A DNA stretch of 40,020 nucleotides from Promethearchaeota archaeon (GCA_030620005.1 JAUXAJ010000010.1:1-40020), one strand, 5' to 3'. Counted from the stretch's first letter, positions 17,021-27,896 are shown. Notes: generated from the sequence alone by a model not told the origin. Translations and numbers: made by a program.

Positions 17021-18697
17021 TCATTTGCAGGTAAGTACAGGGGGCGGTTTTCTTTTTTTTAGACCTAATAATATCAAAACTTCGGTGGTATCGCCTTTAA
17101 GCAACGGGAGAATGACCTCTTCGTAATTAACACCATTCCTTTTACACGTCTGATAAAGTGACATGTGATTTGAATAAATTTTCATGACCTCGGGGCTTAT
17201 AAAATTACCCGAGATCTTTCGTTGGACAACGAAAGGGCGAATCGCTCGCTCTGCCTCGTTATTATCCGGCATGACCCCCGGATGTTCTAAGTAGGTAAAC
17301 AAGCACGGACCGTACTTTTCAAAACGCTTTATTATTCGCTCTATATCTGCATTAGCAGGACCCTCGTCTTTAACCTCTTTAATGAGAGCTTTCAACCTTA
17401 ATTCTGCTTCGGCGATGCTTATTCGTTTTTTAATCGGAGCATGCACGCTCATGTCGTTCCCGTCCTTTTTCCAAGCCTGCTTAAAAAAATCAAGAAGGGC
17501 CATCAGCTGGCGGCTGCTTTTATTGCATTGAACGATTAATTCCTCTAATTCCCCTCGCTGCTCTTCTGTTAAAGGCTCAGGTTGCTTTTCAGGACGGCCT
17601 CTTTTCTTAAGCTTGGTATTGTCTCCATCGTTCTCTTGAACTTGTAAGTCATCGTCGTTTTTGAGTTTCTTTGCCGCTTTATCGCGCTTTTCTAATTCCT
17701 TTAGATTGATTTTCCTTAATTCCCTTACTAAATGTTCCAGGCATTTCTGCTGCTCGACATCTAACTTATTATACGCACTCCAAAAGTCTGATAACAAGAT
17801 GCCCTTATACTCGTGAAAAATATCTTTCACAGTATCACTACCGCGACTTTCAGAGGGCAAGTAGAGAATGACCTCCGCAGCAACTATTACCCAGAGCCAC
17901 CAATTTTTACCGTCCATCGGAAGCCCTGTTTCATCAACGTGGGCAAAAGAAGATTGACCGATTGCGGCAAGGAAAGCGTCATAAACCTCCCACATCTCGG
18001 ACTCGTATTTTTTAATCCAATCTATAAACGCTTTAACGGTGGGAACGCATTCTTTCGTGTGAATTATTCGGTTCATGGTGGTCCTAATGCCTTGCCACGA
18101 ACCACCTCGCTCTAAACGCTCGTATAACACAAAGGCAATCATGCCAATGTCATAGCGAGCATTATTTAGCTTTCCGAAATATTTTGAAACTATTTTCCGA
18201 CAGTGGGGACACTTATAGCGATATATCACGTGTTTTATATAAACTAACCTCAAACCCCTTTTTAGCTTCTCGAGATCTCGAATGTAATGGTCGTGATGAT
18301 CAAACGGCTTGACATTTATTAGCGACTTTTTACATTTCGGACAAGACTCTAAATAATGCCTTCGAGTATAATCTATCTCCTTAGGACCGGGATTTCTTAA
18401 TCCCCCACCATTCGCTCCTTTCGGCTTACCTGTCCTTTTATTCCCGGAAGCATTTGAAACATCCCGATGTTTTCCGGCATCTGACCGTTTTTTTCTCTTT
18501 TTCTTGGCGGCTTCCTGCAGGTGCTTATTCTCTTTTTGATATTTTTCAAGATTCTCCTTTAACTTTTCACGTTTACTTTTCGTCTTAAAATTCTCTTGCT
18601 TGAGTCTAAAATTCTCGGCTTCAAGTTCCTTTATACGGTCAGATTCCTTATTTTTCCTGATTTCTCTGTAAATTATAATACTTATGAAAAAAAACAC
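17021..18697 (-). mobile_element. IS66-family transposase (apparently intact)
   Basis: A 558-residue DDE transposase. The domains in order are an N-terminal coiled coil (KELEAENFRLKQENF and following), a zinc-ribbon-type DNA-binding domain with CPKC (119-122) and CPHC (163-166), and the catalytic core with Asp255 in AHVDETGLP, Asp304 in LLSDFWSAY and Glu481 in NNEAERAIRP. All three acidic residues are present. A lysine-rich insertion (about 340-375) lies between the second Asp and the Glu. The start is a GTG, and the first 10 hydrophobic residues may not be genuine. The GC content is visibly higher than that of neighbouring genes, consistent with recent arrival. No accessory TnpB/TnpC-type IS66 ORFs are next to it. 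Confidence 0.88.
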
Positions 18698-18921
18698 TGC
18701 AAAAAATAAAATTTTTTATAATTTATTATTGAAAGAACAAGAGATGAATTGGCAATTTGAACTCGTTAGAATTAACCTTATCAGCGATAAATGGAATTCC
18801 AGAGAAGATTCCTTTCAATCCTTACAGCATAAATATGGCAGCAACCCTCTTGAATGTAGATTATAATCCATTTTCTGACTAGATAGCAAGACAGCTCTTA
18901 TCCCAATAGAACAAAAAAAGC

Positions 18922-20328
18922 CTATTTTAAATAATCTAAATACTTTCTTTGCTCCTTGATTGATAAGATCTCATCAAAAATCTTTTCAGCCTTTTCGAAG
19001 CTTCCTACATTTGGATCCACGGCCAAACATGTAATCGCTTGTTCTTTTGATTTATTCATGATCGCTTCTATACATAAATCTTGGACTGATGCTTCTATTC
19101 TCAAGAGGGCGGCAATTCCCTTTGGTAAATTTCCTACTTTTACGCCATGTACCCCATCCTTATTTACTGTAACTGACGTTTCAAGAACTAAATCTTGCGG
19201 TAAATTATCTACAATTCCATCATTTGGGATATTAACAGCAGGTTCATAGGAGTTTTTATCTTCTACTATTGCTTCAATTATTGGAATTGCCCTTTCTCCT
19301 CCTCCACCTAAACCCTGGTATTGCAATATTCCTTTTCGAGGATATCTTCCCTTTTGGAGCTTTTTATGGTATCTTTGTAATAAAACGTTTAATGCTTCAC
19401 TCCCTTGACCCGATCCATAAACCCAATCATCACTATCTTGAGTCTTGGTGAATTCCGCTCCAAATTGTAAATATTCCCCAAGATGATTATCTCCTACATA
19501 AGGAAACCAATCAAATCGCTTGTAAACCTCAAACGTGAGTCTTGAAAATGCAAATCTATCTTCATTCTTCTCAAAAAAATCTATCGCTCTTTTATTAAAT
19601 TCAGGCATGAGATCTTTACCAGTTTTAAGATTTTCAAGACCTATTAAAAAACCAAAATGATTGAGACCACAGCATTTCATTTTGAGGTTTCTATCAGTAG
19701 CCTTCAAACGATTATCTTTTTCCTTTCCTTCCAAATCGTCCAGATTCCCCGTATGAAAGAGATCATCGAACATTTTTGGAAGATAATCATGCATGAACCC
19801 AATTTGATGGCACAATCCGATCCATTTTAATTTTTCAACACTGCGTTTAATTGCTAAACACACTCTAGACATTGGATTGGAAAAGTTTATGAAAAAAGCG
19901 TTAGGACATATTTTCTCCGCATCATTAACAATATCTATTATAGGAGGGATAATTCGCATGGCATGTAAACTCCCCCCAGGTCCTCCACACTCACCCAAAA
20001 CATGATTAACACCGTGTTTTCGAGGGATATCATAATCTTGGATCCATAATTTACATCTATCGCCCACTTCTATGGAGCTTATTATGAAGTCAGCGTCCTT
20101 AAAGGCAGAAGATCTATTGATTTCTCTTTCTATTGTGAACTTATCACCTAATATTTTATTTTCAGCCTGAACAATATCAAATATGATTTCTAATTTTTCT
20201 TTATTCACATCATGTAAAACTACGGTTGATCCTTCTAAAATCTTGCTATATGCTATGTCTATAAGCATTGCTGGACCAAATGATGCACTACCAGCCCCAA
20301 CTAAAACTAATTTTTTTCCATGACTCAT
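18922..20328 (-). CDS. GH4-family glycoside hydrolase (alpha-galactosidase / alpha-glucosidase type)
   Basis: A 468-residue NAD+- and metal-dependent glycosidase. The nucleotide-binding loop is GAGSASFGPAML (about residues 11-22). The family segments ECGGPGGSLHAMRIIPPIIDI, FFINFSNPMSRVCLAI and GLCHQ (Cys173 and His174, metal ligands in GH4) are all present. GH4 enzymes cleave by an oxidation-elimination route, and many act on alpha-galactosides, alpha-glucosides or alpha-glucuronides. Which of these applies is not decided by the motifs. No signal peptide is visible, so it acts in the cytoplasm on imported sugar. It diverges from the ferredoxin-nitroreductase gene. Confidence 0.9.
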   Translation of the reverse strand: MSHGKKLVLVGAGSASFGPAMLIDIAYSKILEGSTVVLHDVNKEKLEIIFDIVQAENKILGDKFTIEREINRSSAFKDADFIISSIEVGDRCKLWIQDYDIPRKHGVNHVLGECGGPGGSLHAMRIIPPIIDIVNDAEKICPNAFFINFSNPMSRVCLAIKRSVEKLKWIGLCHQIGFMHDYLPKMFDDLFHTGNLDDLEGKEKDNRLKATDRNLKMKCCGLNHFGFLIGLENLKTGKDLMPEFNKRAIDFFEKNEDRFAFSRLTFEVYKRFDWFPYVGDNHLGEYLQFGAEFTKTQDSDDWVYGSGQGSEALNVLLQRYHKKLQKGRYPRKGILQYQGLGGGGERAIPIIEAIVEDKNSYEPAVNIPNDGIVDNLPQDLVLETSVTVNKDGVHGVKVGNLPKGIAALLRIEASVQDLCIEAIMNKSKEQAITCLAVDPNVGSFEKAEKIFDEILSIKEQRKYLDYLK

Positions 20329-20467
20329 GATTCATTAACCTTGTTTTGAAATTAATATTAATAATATAATTATTAAAAAAAAGATATTTTTTTAACAGTT
20401 CGTAGAAAAATCTTCCACTTTAATTGATACGAGATTTTAAACAACTTATTCATAGATTAAATCGAAT

Positions 20468-20484
20468 TAATCATTTGATGATTA
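20468..20484. promoter_or_regulatory. Operator-like dyad upstream of the ferredoxin-nitroreductase gene
   Basis: TAATCAT-TTG-ATGATTA is a perfect 7-base inverted repeat with a 3-base spacer, about 45 bases ahead of the ATG at 20530. It is followed by AT-rich sequence with a possible TATA box. It could be a regulator site, but no regulator gene is adjacent. Confidence 0.35.
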
Positions 20485-20529
20485 TTATATCATAACTATA
20501 TTAAGCATTAAAACTATACTTAATTAATC

Positions 20530-21324
20530 ATGCCGATTATGGGAATAAACTTAGAAAAGTGCTCTAATTGTAAGCAATGCATGAGAGATTGTGTTGCTAG
20601 AAATTTTAGTTTGGATGAAACACGACAGCAAATAATCTTTGATAGTTCGAGACGTTGTATATCATGTGGACATTGTATTGCGGTTTGTCCAGAAAATGCG
20701 ATAGAATATGAACATATGGGAGATGAGCCTTTAGATTTTAAATTAAACCGAGATCCGAATGAATTAATTTCTTATGATGTGATGCTTGAGTTTTTACATA
20801 TAAAAAGATCAATTAGACAATATAAACATAAAAAGGTTCCAAAAGAAATTATTGAGAAAGTTATCAATTCAATGAGTTATGCTCCAACGGGGGCAAACAT
20901 GCGGAACTTGAAGTGTCTGGTATTATCTGATGAGGTAAAAATAAAATTATTATCAGATTCAATTGTAGATGCAATAATATCAGGAGAGGACGATAGGAGG
21001 TTGACAAGAATGAGAGACGAAGGCATGGATCCAATATTTTATAAAGCCCCTCATGTGCTAATTATTTATTCGAAAAATCCTTGGGATACCAGAAATTCTA
21101 CAATAGTCATTACTTATGCCATGTTAAGTGCTCAAACTTTAGGATTGGGAAGTTGCTGGATAGGATATGCCCACGGAATTCTGATGGAACGTTCAGAAAT
21201 ACGTACAAAATATACTGGTATACAAACTTATGTGTTAGGTGTTATGATACTCGGATACCCATCAGTGAAATATTACCGATCAGTCCCACGTCCACTATTA
21301 GAAGTTAAAGGAATTTTTGATTAA
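20530..21324 (+). CDS. Ferredoxin-nitroreductase fusion protein
   Basis: Two [4Fe-4S] motifs open the protein: Cys11-x2-Cys14-x2-Cys17-x3-Cys21 and Cys43-x2-Cys46-x2-Cys49-x3-Cys53 followed by proline. About residues 85-255 are a nitroreductase-type FMN fold (KRSIRQYKHKKVPKEII, MSYAPTGANMRN, then QTLGLGSCWIGYA and LGVMILGYPSVKYYR). Such fusions pass electrons from ferredoxin to flavin and are common in anaerobes. The substrate is unknown. The true start could be the Met at residue 4. Confidence 0.9.
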   Translation: MPIMGINLEKCSNCKQCMRDCVARNFSLDETRQQIIFDSSRRCISCGHCIAVCPENAIEYEHMGDEPLDFKLNRDPNELISYDVMLEFLHIKRSIRQYKHKKVPKEIIEKVINSMSYAPTGANMRNLKCLVLSDEVKIKLLSDSIVDAIISGEDDRRLTRMRDEGMDPIFYKAPHVLIIYSKNPWDTRNSTIVITYAMLSAQTLGLGSCWIGYAHGILMERSEIRTKYTGIQTYVLGVMILGYPSVKYYRSVPRPLLEVKGIFD

Positions 21325-21341
21325 ATAGATGGCATTTACTT

Positions 21342-22697
21342 TCAACTAAGAATTGTACCAATATTTTTACTAATTTTGATCATTCTTTTCAGTTTTTTTA
21401 ACAAGCTTAACTTTTTTGGAAGTGGATTAACCTTATATAATTCAAAATTACGGATTAATGGAGTATTGGTAGAATTAATTATTTTTAAACGAACTTGTGA
21501 TACTTCAATTGATGATATCAACTCGATCCTTTTATGACCAACAGAGCTTCCTTTACATAACACTTTCCACTCATTATTGATCTTTCCTTCAATTATATAA
21601 TCTCTGATTCTTTCACCATGTTCAATCTCCTCTTGTATTACTATTTGGTTTATAGTCTCTTGTTTACCAAGAGTAATTTGTAATTCTTGACCTTTTCCTT
21701 TAGTCCTTGCCAATGGTTTGGCAAATCTCTCTTTTATTTCTTTTCCAAATTTTAAAAATTCTTGCTTGTCCTTTTCTGGGACAAGTCCTCTATTATCAAT
21801 AACCATCCCCAATAATAAATTTGTATTCCGTCCGACTGAAGTATAGTATGCTCTTACAAGTTCAGCTGAGGATTTCACAAGATCATCTTGATTTTCATAC
21901 CAAAACCATTGTAATTGACGGTTAGGGGTGTCTGTTTCTGCAGGCATCCATGTATTCCCATCGGGATCACCCCCCATGTTTTCAACTTCTTTTGTACCAT
22001 CATAGTGCCCAACATCGCTAATTGTACTCCAACATGGATATGGGGCAACACCTTTTTCATTTCCTACCCAACGTAGGTTTGACGGATGATCACTTGGACC
22101 TTGAAAACATACAGCTTTAGGTTGATATTTTTTTAACAAGCTGGCAATATCAGGACCGCCTTTAATATTTCCTCCATCAAACCAAATCTCAAAAATATCT
22201 CCATATTGAGTCCATAATTCAGTAACTTGTTTTTCTACAAGATCACAATATGAATTAAATTTTTCCGTCCCAATTTCGGGAGTTTGGTTCCCGGGCTGAT
22301 CAAATAATTCATGAGCGTTACAAATAGTACTATAATATAATCCCGGGCGTAATCCAAATTTTTTACAGGATTCGATGAATTCTCCTACTATATCCCCTTT
22401 TCCATCTTTATAAGGAGTATTTTTTATGGAATAATCATAATCTTTTGTAGGCCATAAGCAAAAGCCGGAACAATGGTTTGCCACTAATACTGCATATTTT
22501 GCGCCCATTTTACTCGCTGTTTCCATCCACTGATCAGTATCTAAATTGGAAGGATTAAACACATTAGGTGTTGGAGTATAGCCCCATTATTTTCGGAATC
22601 GAAACTGTTCGAAGACTTGTAAATCAAAGTGAATTATTACGCCTATTTCACATTCAGCCCATTCAACTTGTTCTGGAGTTGGTGTTATATTCGTCAT
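21342..22697 (-). pseudogene. GH29 alpha-L-fucosidase with an in-frame TAA
   Basis: Reading from the ATG at 22697, the protein starts MTNITPTPEQVEWAECEIG and continues VIIHFDLQVFEQFRFRK. It then meets a TAA at 22587-22589, and carries on in the same frame with WGYTPTPNVFNPSNLDTDQW and the rest of a normal GH29 sequence: NHCSGFCLWPT, GLYYS, EIWFDGG (the nucleophile Asp segment) and a C-terminal beta domain. The family normally has a residue such as Q or E at the position of the stop, so one base change explains it. The longest uninterrupted part starts at a GTG at 22562. Either this is a recently disabled gene, or the stop is read through, or it is a sequencing error. It lies next to two intact GH29 genes, from which it is clearly divergent. 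Confidence 0.82.
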
Positions 22698-22818
22698 TTT
22701 TATTTCCTTTTGAACATATCTTAAGTTTAGATTATTGACTAAAATATTTAATAACATTAAAATTTTCGAAAAAAATTGAATACATAGCAATAAATATTCT
22801 TTTCAACTTCTTATAAAT

Positions 22819-23019
22819 ATGGAAGATCAAAAAACAGATGAAGAACAAGCAAATTCTTCAGAGGAAGTTTATTATCCAAACTTAATTTCATGTTCTAAAT
22901 GTAATAAAGAGATTTCAAAGGGAGAACCCTACATTAAATTAATAATAACTGAAGAAATCTTCTGTTCAGAGTGTGATGAAGGGCTATTTGAAGGAAATAA
23001 TTTTGTTGCTCTTAAATAA
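22819..23019 (+). CDS. Small zinc-ribbon protein
   Basis: A 66-residue protein with an acidic N-terminus and two CxxC knuckles, Cys25-x2-Cys28 (SCSKCNKEI) and Cys49-x2-Cys52 (FCSECDEG), spaced like a small treble-clef or LIM-like zinc finger. It has its own start region on the strand opposite to the fucosidases. Small zinc-ribbon proteins are numerous in Asgard genomes. The partner is unknown. Confidence 0.6.
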   Translation: MEDQKTDEEQANSSEEVYYPNLISCSKCNKEISKGEPYIKLIITEEIFCSECDEGLFEGNNFVALK

Positions 23020-23125
23020 AGAGATAATTTTTAACCTGTTCTTTGGTGATACCTATATTTTCCTTATAACGCATTAAATTATTAGTAGTTCATTGTTTGT
23101 GTTTTTCTTTCGGTAATCTAAATCT

Positions 23126-24511
23126 TCACTCCTTTGGTAAAGGTTCAATTCTAATTGAAAATGCATACGAATCGTTCAGATTGTTTGGTATCGAAACTTT
23201 TAAGTTATTGTTATCTTGTTGCCACGACAATTCTCTATCATGACCTAATAGTTCTATTTTTGAACCTTCTTCAATGTTAAGGGATTTTATGGTGATAATA
23301 TCTCCTTCTGGCTTCCCTAACAAGATGGCATAAAGAATATTCTCTTTTTTAGTAAATCGCATATCAATCCCATCAGAATTTTTTCCTTCTGCACGTTTCC
23401 AAGGGCGAGTTCCAAAAATTGCATCTCCATTCACATCTAGCCATTTCCCAAATTCTAAAAGAATATCTCGCTGAATTTCCGGAATTGAGCCGTCTGCTTT
23501 TGGACCTACATTCAAGAGTAAATTTCCATTCTTGCTTACAATATCCACAAAGAGATGTATTAACTCTTTCACAGAGATTTGGTCTTCGACTTTCTCAAAT
23601 TTGTTATATCCATAAACTCCTGCCATGCCCCGATTGGTTTCCCATTTTCGTTTTAAAATGAAGTTAAATGAGGTATATTCAGGTGTTAAAAAATCAACGG
23701 GAAGATTTAAGAGATCTGATGGCGGAGCTTTTTCTGCTTTTTGATATTTTCGGATAATTCTGTTAAAAATCCATCTCACAGGAGGAAAACTTAAAGCTAT
23801 CCTCATCCATTTTTTTATTTGAAACCAACGATCATTAATCACGCCATCCGGAGTATTGTTATAAAAATGAGAAAAAATTTCATATATATTCGCTCTATCA
23901 GGAAAACCAATGTCACTCCATAGTATTTTTGGCTTGTACTTATCAATCAGTTCAAGCCAATGACTTGTTGCATATTCTGCATATTTTTTACTTGTTTTTC
24001 TATTTAATAAATCAAGCGCAAGGTTTTTCGCTTTCTCATGCTTAATTGACCAGTCATAAATTCCTGAGTAGTAAAATCCCATTTCCATGTCCCTACTCTT
24101 TACCGCAGCAGTGAGTTCACCCACGATATCTCTAGATGCCATGTAAGTTTCTTTTTTATAATTAGGATGATCGCTTGGCCAAAGTAGGAATCCATCATGG
24201 TGTTTCGAGGTAAGTACCACATACCTTGCATGTACTTTTTTAAAAAATTCTGCCATTTCTTCAGGATTCCATTTTTTAATCTCTTCATTAAAAATCTGGA
24301 CGAAATTATCATAAGAGTAATCTTTTCCATATGTTTCCTCGTGATATTTTCTAATATCACCGTCAACGAACTTGATATAGTCCAGATACCATTCGCCATA
24401 CGCGGGCACGGAATATATGCCCCAGTGAATAAAAATGCCAAACTTTGCATCATGAAACCAGTCTGGTACTTGATGCTTTTTCAATGATTCGAAATTAGGT
24501 TTGTAATCCAT
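23126..24511 (-). CDS. GH29 alpha-L-fucosidase
   Basis: A 461-residue retaining alpha-L-fucosidase. The family segments are present in order: WFHDAKFGIFIHWGIYSVPA (about residues 18-37), the substrate-binding TSKHHDGFLLWPS (about 101-113), GFYYSGIYDW, the nucleophile aspartate at residue 200 (LWSDIGFPD), and the C-terminal beta-sandwich. There is no signal peptide, so it probably acts on imported fucosylated oligosaccharides. It is the third gene of a probable operon: the upstream paralogue ends only 29 bases before its start. The acid/base residue is not securely identified. It is closely related to that paralogue. Confidence 0.93.
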   Translation of the reverse strand: MDYKPNFESLKKHQVPDWFHDAKFGIFIHWGIYSVPAYGEWYLDYIKFVDGDIRKYHEETYGKDYSYDNFVQIFNEEIKKWNPEEMAEFFKKVHARYVVLTSKHHDGFLLWPSDHPNYKKETYMASRDIVGELTAAVKSRDMEMGFYYSGIYDWSIKHEKAKNLALDLLNRKTSKKYAEYATSHWLELIDKYKPKILWSDIGFPDRANIYEIFSHFYNNTPDGVINDRWFQIKKWMRIALSFPPVRWIFNRIIRKYQKAEKAPPSDLLNLPVDFLTPEYTSFNFILKRKWETNRGMAGVYGYNKFEKVEDQISVKELIHLFVDIVSKNGNLLLNVGPKADGSIPEIQRDILLEFGKWLDVNGDAIFGTRPWKRAEGKNSDGIDMRFTKKENILYAILLGKPEGDIITIKSLNIEEGSKIELLGHDRELSWQQDNNNLKVSIPNNLNDSYAFSIRIEPLPKE

Positions 24512-24540
24512 ATTTTCTCATTTCTCATCCAGAGCTTTTC

Positions 24541-25959
24541 TTAATTCAAACTTATTTTTAAAGAGATTGCAGGAGATTCCTCAATGTTATCAGGTAAATT
24601 GACAATTAAATTTTCATTTTCAATACGCCAGTTTAAATCATTAGTATTTCCAAGTAAACCTACTTTAGAGATATTCTTGAGATTAAGATCTTTTATATTA
24701 ATCTCTGTTTCTTTAGGCTTGCCCAATAAGATCGCATAAAGAGCATCATTTTTATACGTGAATCTAATAGAAATACCATCGGAAGTGCTACCCTCCGGAC
24801 GTTCCCACGGTCTAGTTCCAAAGATCGCATCTCCATTCACGTCTAGCCATTTTCCAAATCCTAAGAGTTTTTTCTGTTGAATTTCTGGAATTGAACCATC
24901 TGCTTTTGGACCTATATTCAAGAGTAAATTACCATTTTTACTTACCATATCAATAAACATGTGCACTAATTCTTCCACTGACACGTAATCTTCTTCTGTT
25001 TCAAATTGATTGTAACCATAAGACCAGCCGATCCCTCGAGTACACTCCCATTTTTTCTTAGGAATAAAGTTAAATACTTTATATTCTGGAGTAAAAAAAT
25101 CCGAGTGAAAATTAAGAAGATCTTCTGGCATCTCTTTTTCTGCTTGTTGATATTTTCTTGCAATCCGATTAAAAATCCATTTTGTTATGGGGAATCGTAA
25201 TAAAATACGCATCCATTTGCGAATCTGGGAAAATCGATCATCTATAACTCCATCAGCATGCTTATTGTAAAAATAAGCGAAAAGTTCCCATAAATCTCCT
25301 TTATGATGGATGGGCATTCCTATATCATTCCAGAGAATTAATGGGTCATATTTATCAATTAGCTCATACCAATGATTAAAGGAGTACTTCGCATATTCCT
25401 TCCCTTGACTCCTTATAACTAAATCTTCAGCGAAATTTGATGCTTTCACATGTTTAAATGTCCAATCAAAAATCCCAGAATAATATATGCCCCAAATAAG
25501 TCCCTTTTTCTTTATAGCATTGGATAACTCCCCCACGATATCTCTTGATGCCATGTAATTTTCTATTTTCGGATTTTGATACTTACTTGGCCATAAAAGG
25601 AAACCATCGTGGTGTTTCGATACCAATACAACATATTTAGCTCCAGCTTTTTTAAAGAGGTCTGCCCATTCATCTGGGTTCCATTTCTTTATCTCTTCGT
25701 TAAACATTTTCGCAAAATCATAATAGTTAAAATCTTCACCATAGGTTTCGTTATGATATTTTAAAGTTTGCCCCTTATCATTCTGAGGAAATCGCAGGTT
25801 ATCCAAGTACCATTCGGCATAGGTGTGCTTTGGAGCAAAAGCAGGGACGGAATAAAGACCCCAATGGATGAAGATTCCAAATTTTGCATCGTGGAACCAT
25901 TCAGGAACTTCATGCTTCTTTATTGATTCAAAGGTTGGCTTAAATTTCAATTCTGTCAT
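24541..25959 (-). CDS. GH29 alpha-L-fucosidase (paralogue)
   Basis: A 472-residue fucosidase very similar to the downstream gene throughout: WFHDAKFGIFIHWGLYSVPA (22-41), VSKHHDGFLLWPS (about 113-125), YYSGIFDW, and nucleophile Asp212 in LWNDIGMP. It has a short insertion (FAPKHTYAEW and DKGQTLKYHN) relative to the paralogue. The two genes follow each other with 29 bases between, a recent tandem duplication that has diverged. The substrate linkage (alpha-1,2/3/4/6) cannot be read from sequence. Confidence 0.93.
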   Translation of the reverse strand: MTELKFKPTFESIKKHEVPEWFHDAKFGIFIHWGLYSVPAFAPKHTYAEWYLDNLRFPQNDKGQTLKYHNETYGEDFNYYDFAKMFNEEIKKWNPDEWADLFKKAGAKYVVLVSKHHDGFLLWPSKYQNPKIENYMASRDIVGELSNAIKKKGLIWGIYYSGIFDWTFKHVKASNFAEDLVIRSQGKEYAKYSFNHWYELIDKYDPLILWNDIGMPIHHKGDLWELFAYFYNKHADGVIDDRFSQIRKWMRILLRFPITKWIFNRIARKYQQAEKEMPEDLLNFHSDFFTPEYKVFNFIPKKKWECTRGIGWSYGYNQFETEEDYVSVEELVHMFIDMVSKNGNLLLNIGPKADGSIPEIQQKKLLGFGKWLDVNGDAIFGTRPWERPEGSTSDGISIRFTYKNDALYAILLGKPKETEINIKDLNLKNISKVGLLGNTNDLNWRIENENLIVNLPDNIEESPAISLKISLN

Positions 25960-26056
25960 GAAAATTCTTAAACCCTAATATGTTACTATAATCTTACTAT
26001 ATATGCTAAATTATCCAAATGAAGTTTGGTTTCAAAACAAATCTTAAAAAAAAAAA

Positions 26057-27775
26057 TTATAAGTATAAGCCCAACATGCTTGAGCTGATTATCGCCCCAA
26101 CTATGAAAAACGCAATTACCAACACCATGGCTATGATGGAAACGATATATGCGAGCTTGTTGTAATTATTCTCTGATTCCGTCTTTTTTGCATTTCTCGC
26201 AATGCCAAAAGTAATAAACGCAATTGGCATGACTATTATTGAACACAGAGCAAATAATGACAATTTGAATGCTAATTTCGATTCTTTCAATTCATCATGC
26301 TTTATCTCACCTTTCTCAATTATATCAAGCCATTCTACGTTGTAAAACGCCTCGTCTACGTTTAAAGCCCCCTTCAACCACCATTTTACCCTTTCTTCTG
26401 TTGATTCTTTTCTAGCAGGAATTAAATTATAGGCAATCGTTCCAATGCACCACTCAAGAGAACCAACATACCTTGCTTTTTCCCAAGCTCGCATGATGAA
26501 ATGAAAGACCAAAATAGAAATCACCATGGTTAAAAAAGTTCCACCCCAATCCAATTTTGCATAGGGAACGCCAGTTATTAACAATGAGGTAAGGAAGTGC
26601 ACGATGTAAAATACCCATTGTATTGCATAAATTGTAAAAGCGATAAAACCAAAACGCCTGATAAAAGTAGTTTTTTCAGCAAATGCTTTTGCCTTGCCTC
26701 GAAATTCAACTAAGCGGAGCATTATCATGATGGCTATTATAGCAAACCCATTCAGACTTAGATATTGCCATATCCACGCAAATGGAGGGACAACAACATG
26801 CGGATAATCGGGATTCCAATGTCTATGATAACTAATCAATTGATATAGCTGTGCTGCCTTGTCAAATCCTTGAGTATCCATGACCCCCAATATCACGACA
26901 ATAACGCCGATAGAACCAACTATGAACATTAATAATCCAACATAAAGCATTCTCTTCGGAAAGGTGGCGGGAACTTCTTCACGTGGTTGAGAAATTACGA
27001 TCCCAATTATGCTTCCAATATAGGAAGTCGCCAAATAGGGAAACATGGGTTCCATTGGTGCAGCTAACATCGAAAGAAATGGACTCACTAGAATATAGAG
27101 TGGATTCGCTTGTCCAAGGATTGGTTGATAAACCTCCGCACCAAATTCGTCAATCCCAAAAGGATATCCGGGAACGATGAACGCAACTCCATCCCAGACT
27201 AGTTGAGTCAAGCATATTATGATAACGGAAAGGACAGCATATATCTTTATCAACTTTGTTGTATTTTTCCAATTCCCATTTCGTGAGAGAATGCCTTGCG
27301 TGATACCGTTTAATATTACGCCCCACGCAACAGCGTGAATCGCTTCAAAGGTGTTAAAGCGCCAAAGCATTCGTGCCCATGCTGTATTGCTTGGATCGTC
27401 TAAATTCTCGAAGAAACTACCAAGCGCGCCAATATAGCCAATTGTTGATTCAGTTAACATGGCAAAAATCAAGAGAATTATGCCCCCCACAACTTGCCGA
27501 ATAACCAAATCTTTCACGGATTTTCCACGTTGTAAGTGTTTATACATGCTTACCATGTTTCCAACAGAGGAAATCATTAAAAATAGCCCAGCAAGCCCTC
27601 CAAGATAAGGTAATATGATTAATGCTAGAATATTAAGTAGAGGAACATTATTAATATTCGCCAACAAGGGATCTATGGCTAAGATGCTGCTTACCATGTG
27701 CAAGCATAGCATTATAAATATCGCAACGCCTCTTAAGAAATCTATAGATGCAAACCTGCTTTTCAATTTAACCAT
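26057..27775 (-). CDS. HGSNAT/DUF1624-like membrane acyltransferase
   Basis: A 572-residue polytopic protein with at least 10 hydrophobic segments. It begins with RFASIDFLRGVAIFIMLCLHM, the signature of the HGSNAT/DUF1624 and acyltransferase-3 type families. Human HGSNAT acetylates terminal glucosamine across a membrane using acetyl-CoA. The same arginine-glycine start and the histidine in the first membrane segment are seen here, and a later YHRHWNP loop and a long cytoplasmic region near the C-terminus follow. It is the first gene of a probable operon with the two GH29 fucosidases (about 97 bases before the first), so it may modify or protect sugar groups. This is an inference from neighbours. 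Confidence 0.7.
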   Translation of the reverse strand: MVKLKSRFASIDFLRGVAIFIMLCLHMVSSILAIDPLLANINNVPLLNILALIILPYLGGLAGLFLMISSVGNMVSMYKHLQRGKSVKDLVIRQVVGGIILLIFAMLTESTIGYIGALGSFFENLDDPSNTAWARMLWRFNTFEAIHAVAWGVILNGITQGILSRNGNWKNTTKLIKIYAVLSVIIICLTQLVWDGVAFIVPGYPFGIDEFGAEVYQPILGQANPLYILVSPFLSMLAAPMEPMFPYLATSYIGSIIGIVISQPREEVPATFPKRMLYVGLLMFIVGSIGVIVVILGVMDTQGFDKAAQLYQLISYHRHWNPDYPHVVVPPFAWIWQYLSLNGFAIIAIMIMLRLVEFRGKAKAFAEKTTFIRRFGFIAFTIYAIQWVFYIVHFLTSLLITGVPYAKLDWGGTFLTMVISILVFHFIMRAWEKARYVGSLEWCIGTIAYNLIPARKESTEERVKWWLKGALNVDEAFYNVEWLDIIEKGEIKHDELKESKLAFKLSLFALCSIIVMPIAFITFGIARNAKKTESENNYNKLAYIVSIIAMVLVIAFFIVGAIISSSMLGLYL

Positions 27776-27896
27776 TTATTTTTTCACATTCATCATTTTT
27801 TAAATCTATTAAGAACAAAAATAAGAATATTTTAAAAACTTTACCAAAAAATCGAAAAATCGTCTTGTGTGAATAGCAAAAAAATGGAAACAAGAC

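Noticed and set aside
17813..18115. Plus-strand frame opposite the IS66 transposase
   Set aside because: It lies wholly inside the transposase gene in antisense and has no protein-like features. A shadow frame.
18684..18866. 60-residue plus-strand frame next to the IS66 gene
   Set aside because: It overlaps the transposase start on the other strand, and its composition is not convincingly protein-like. It could be an element flank.
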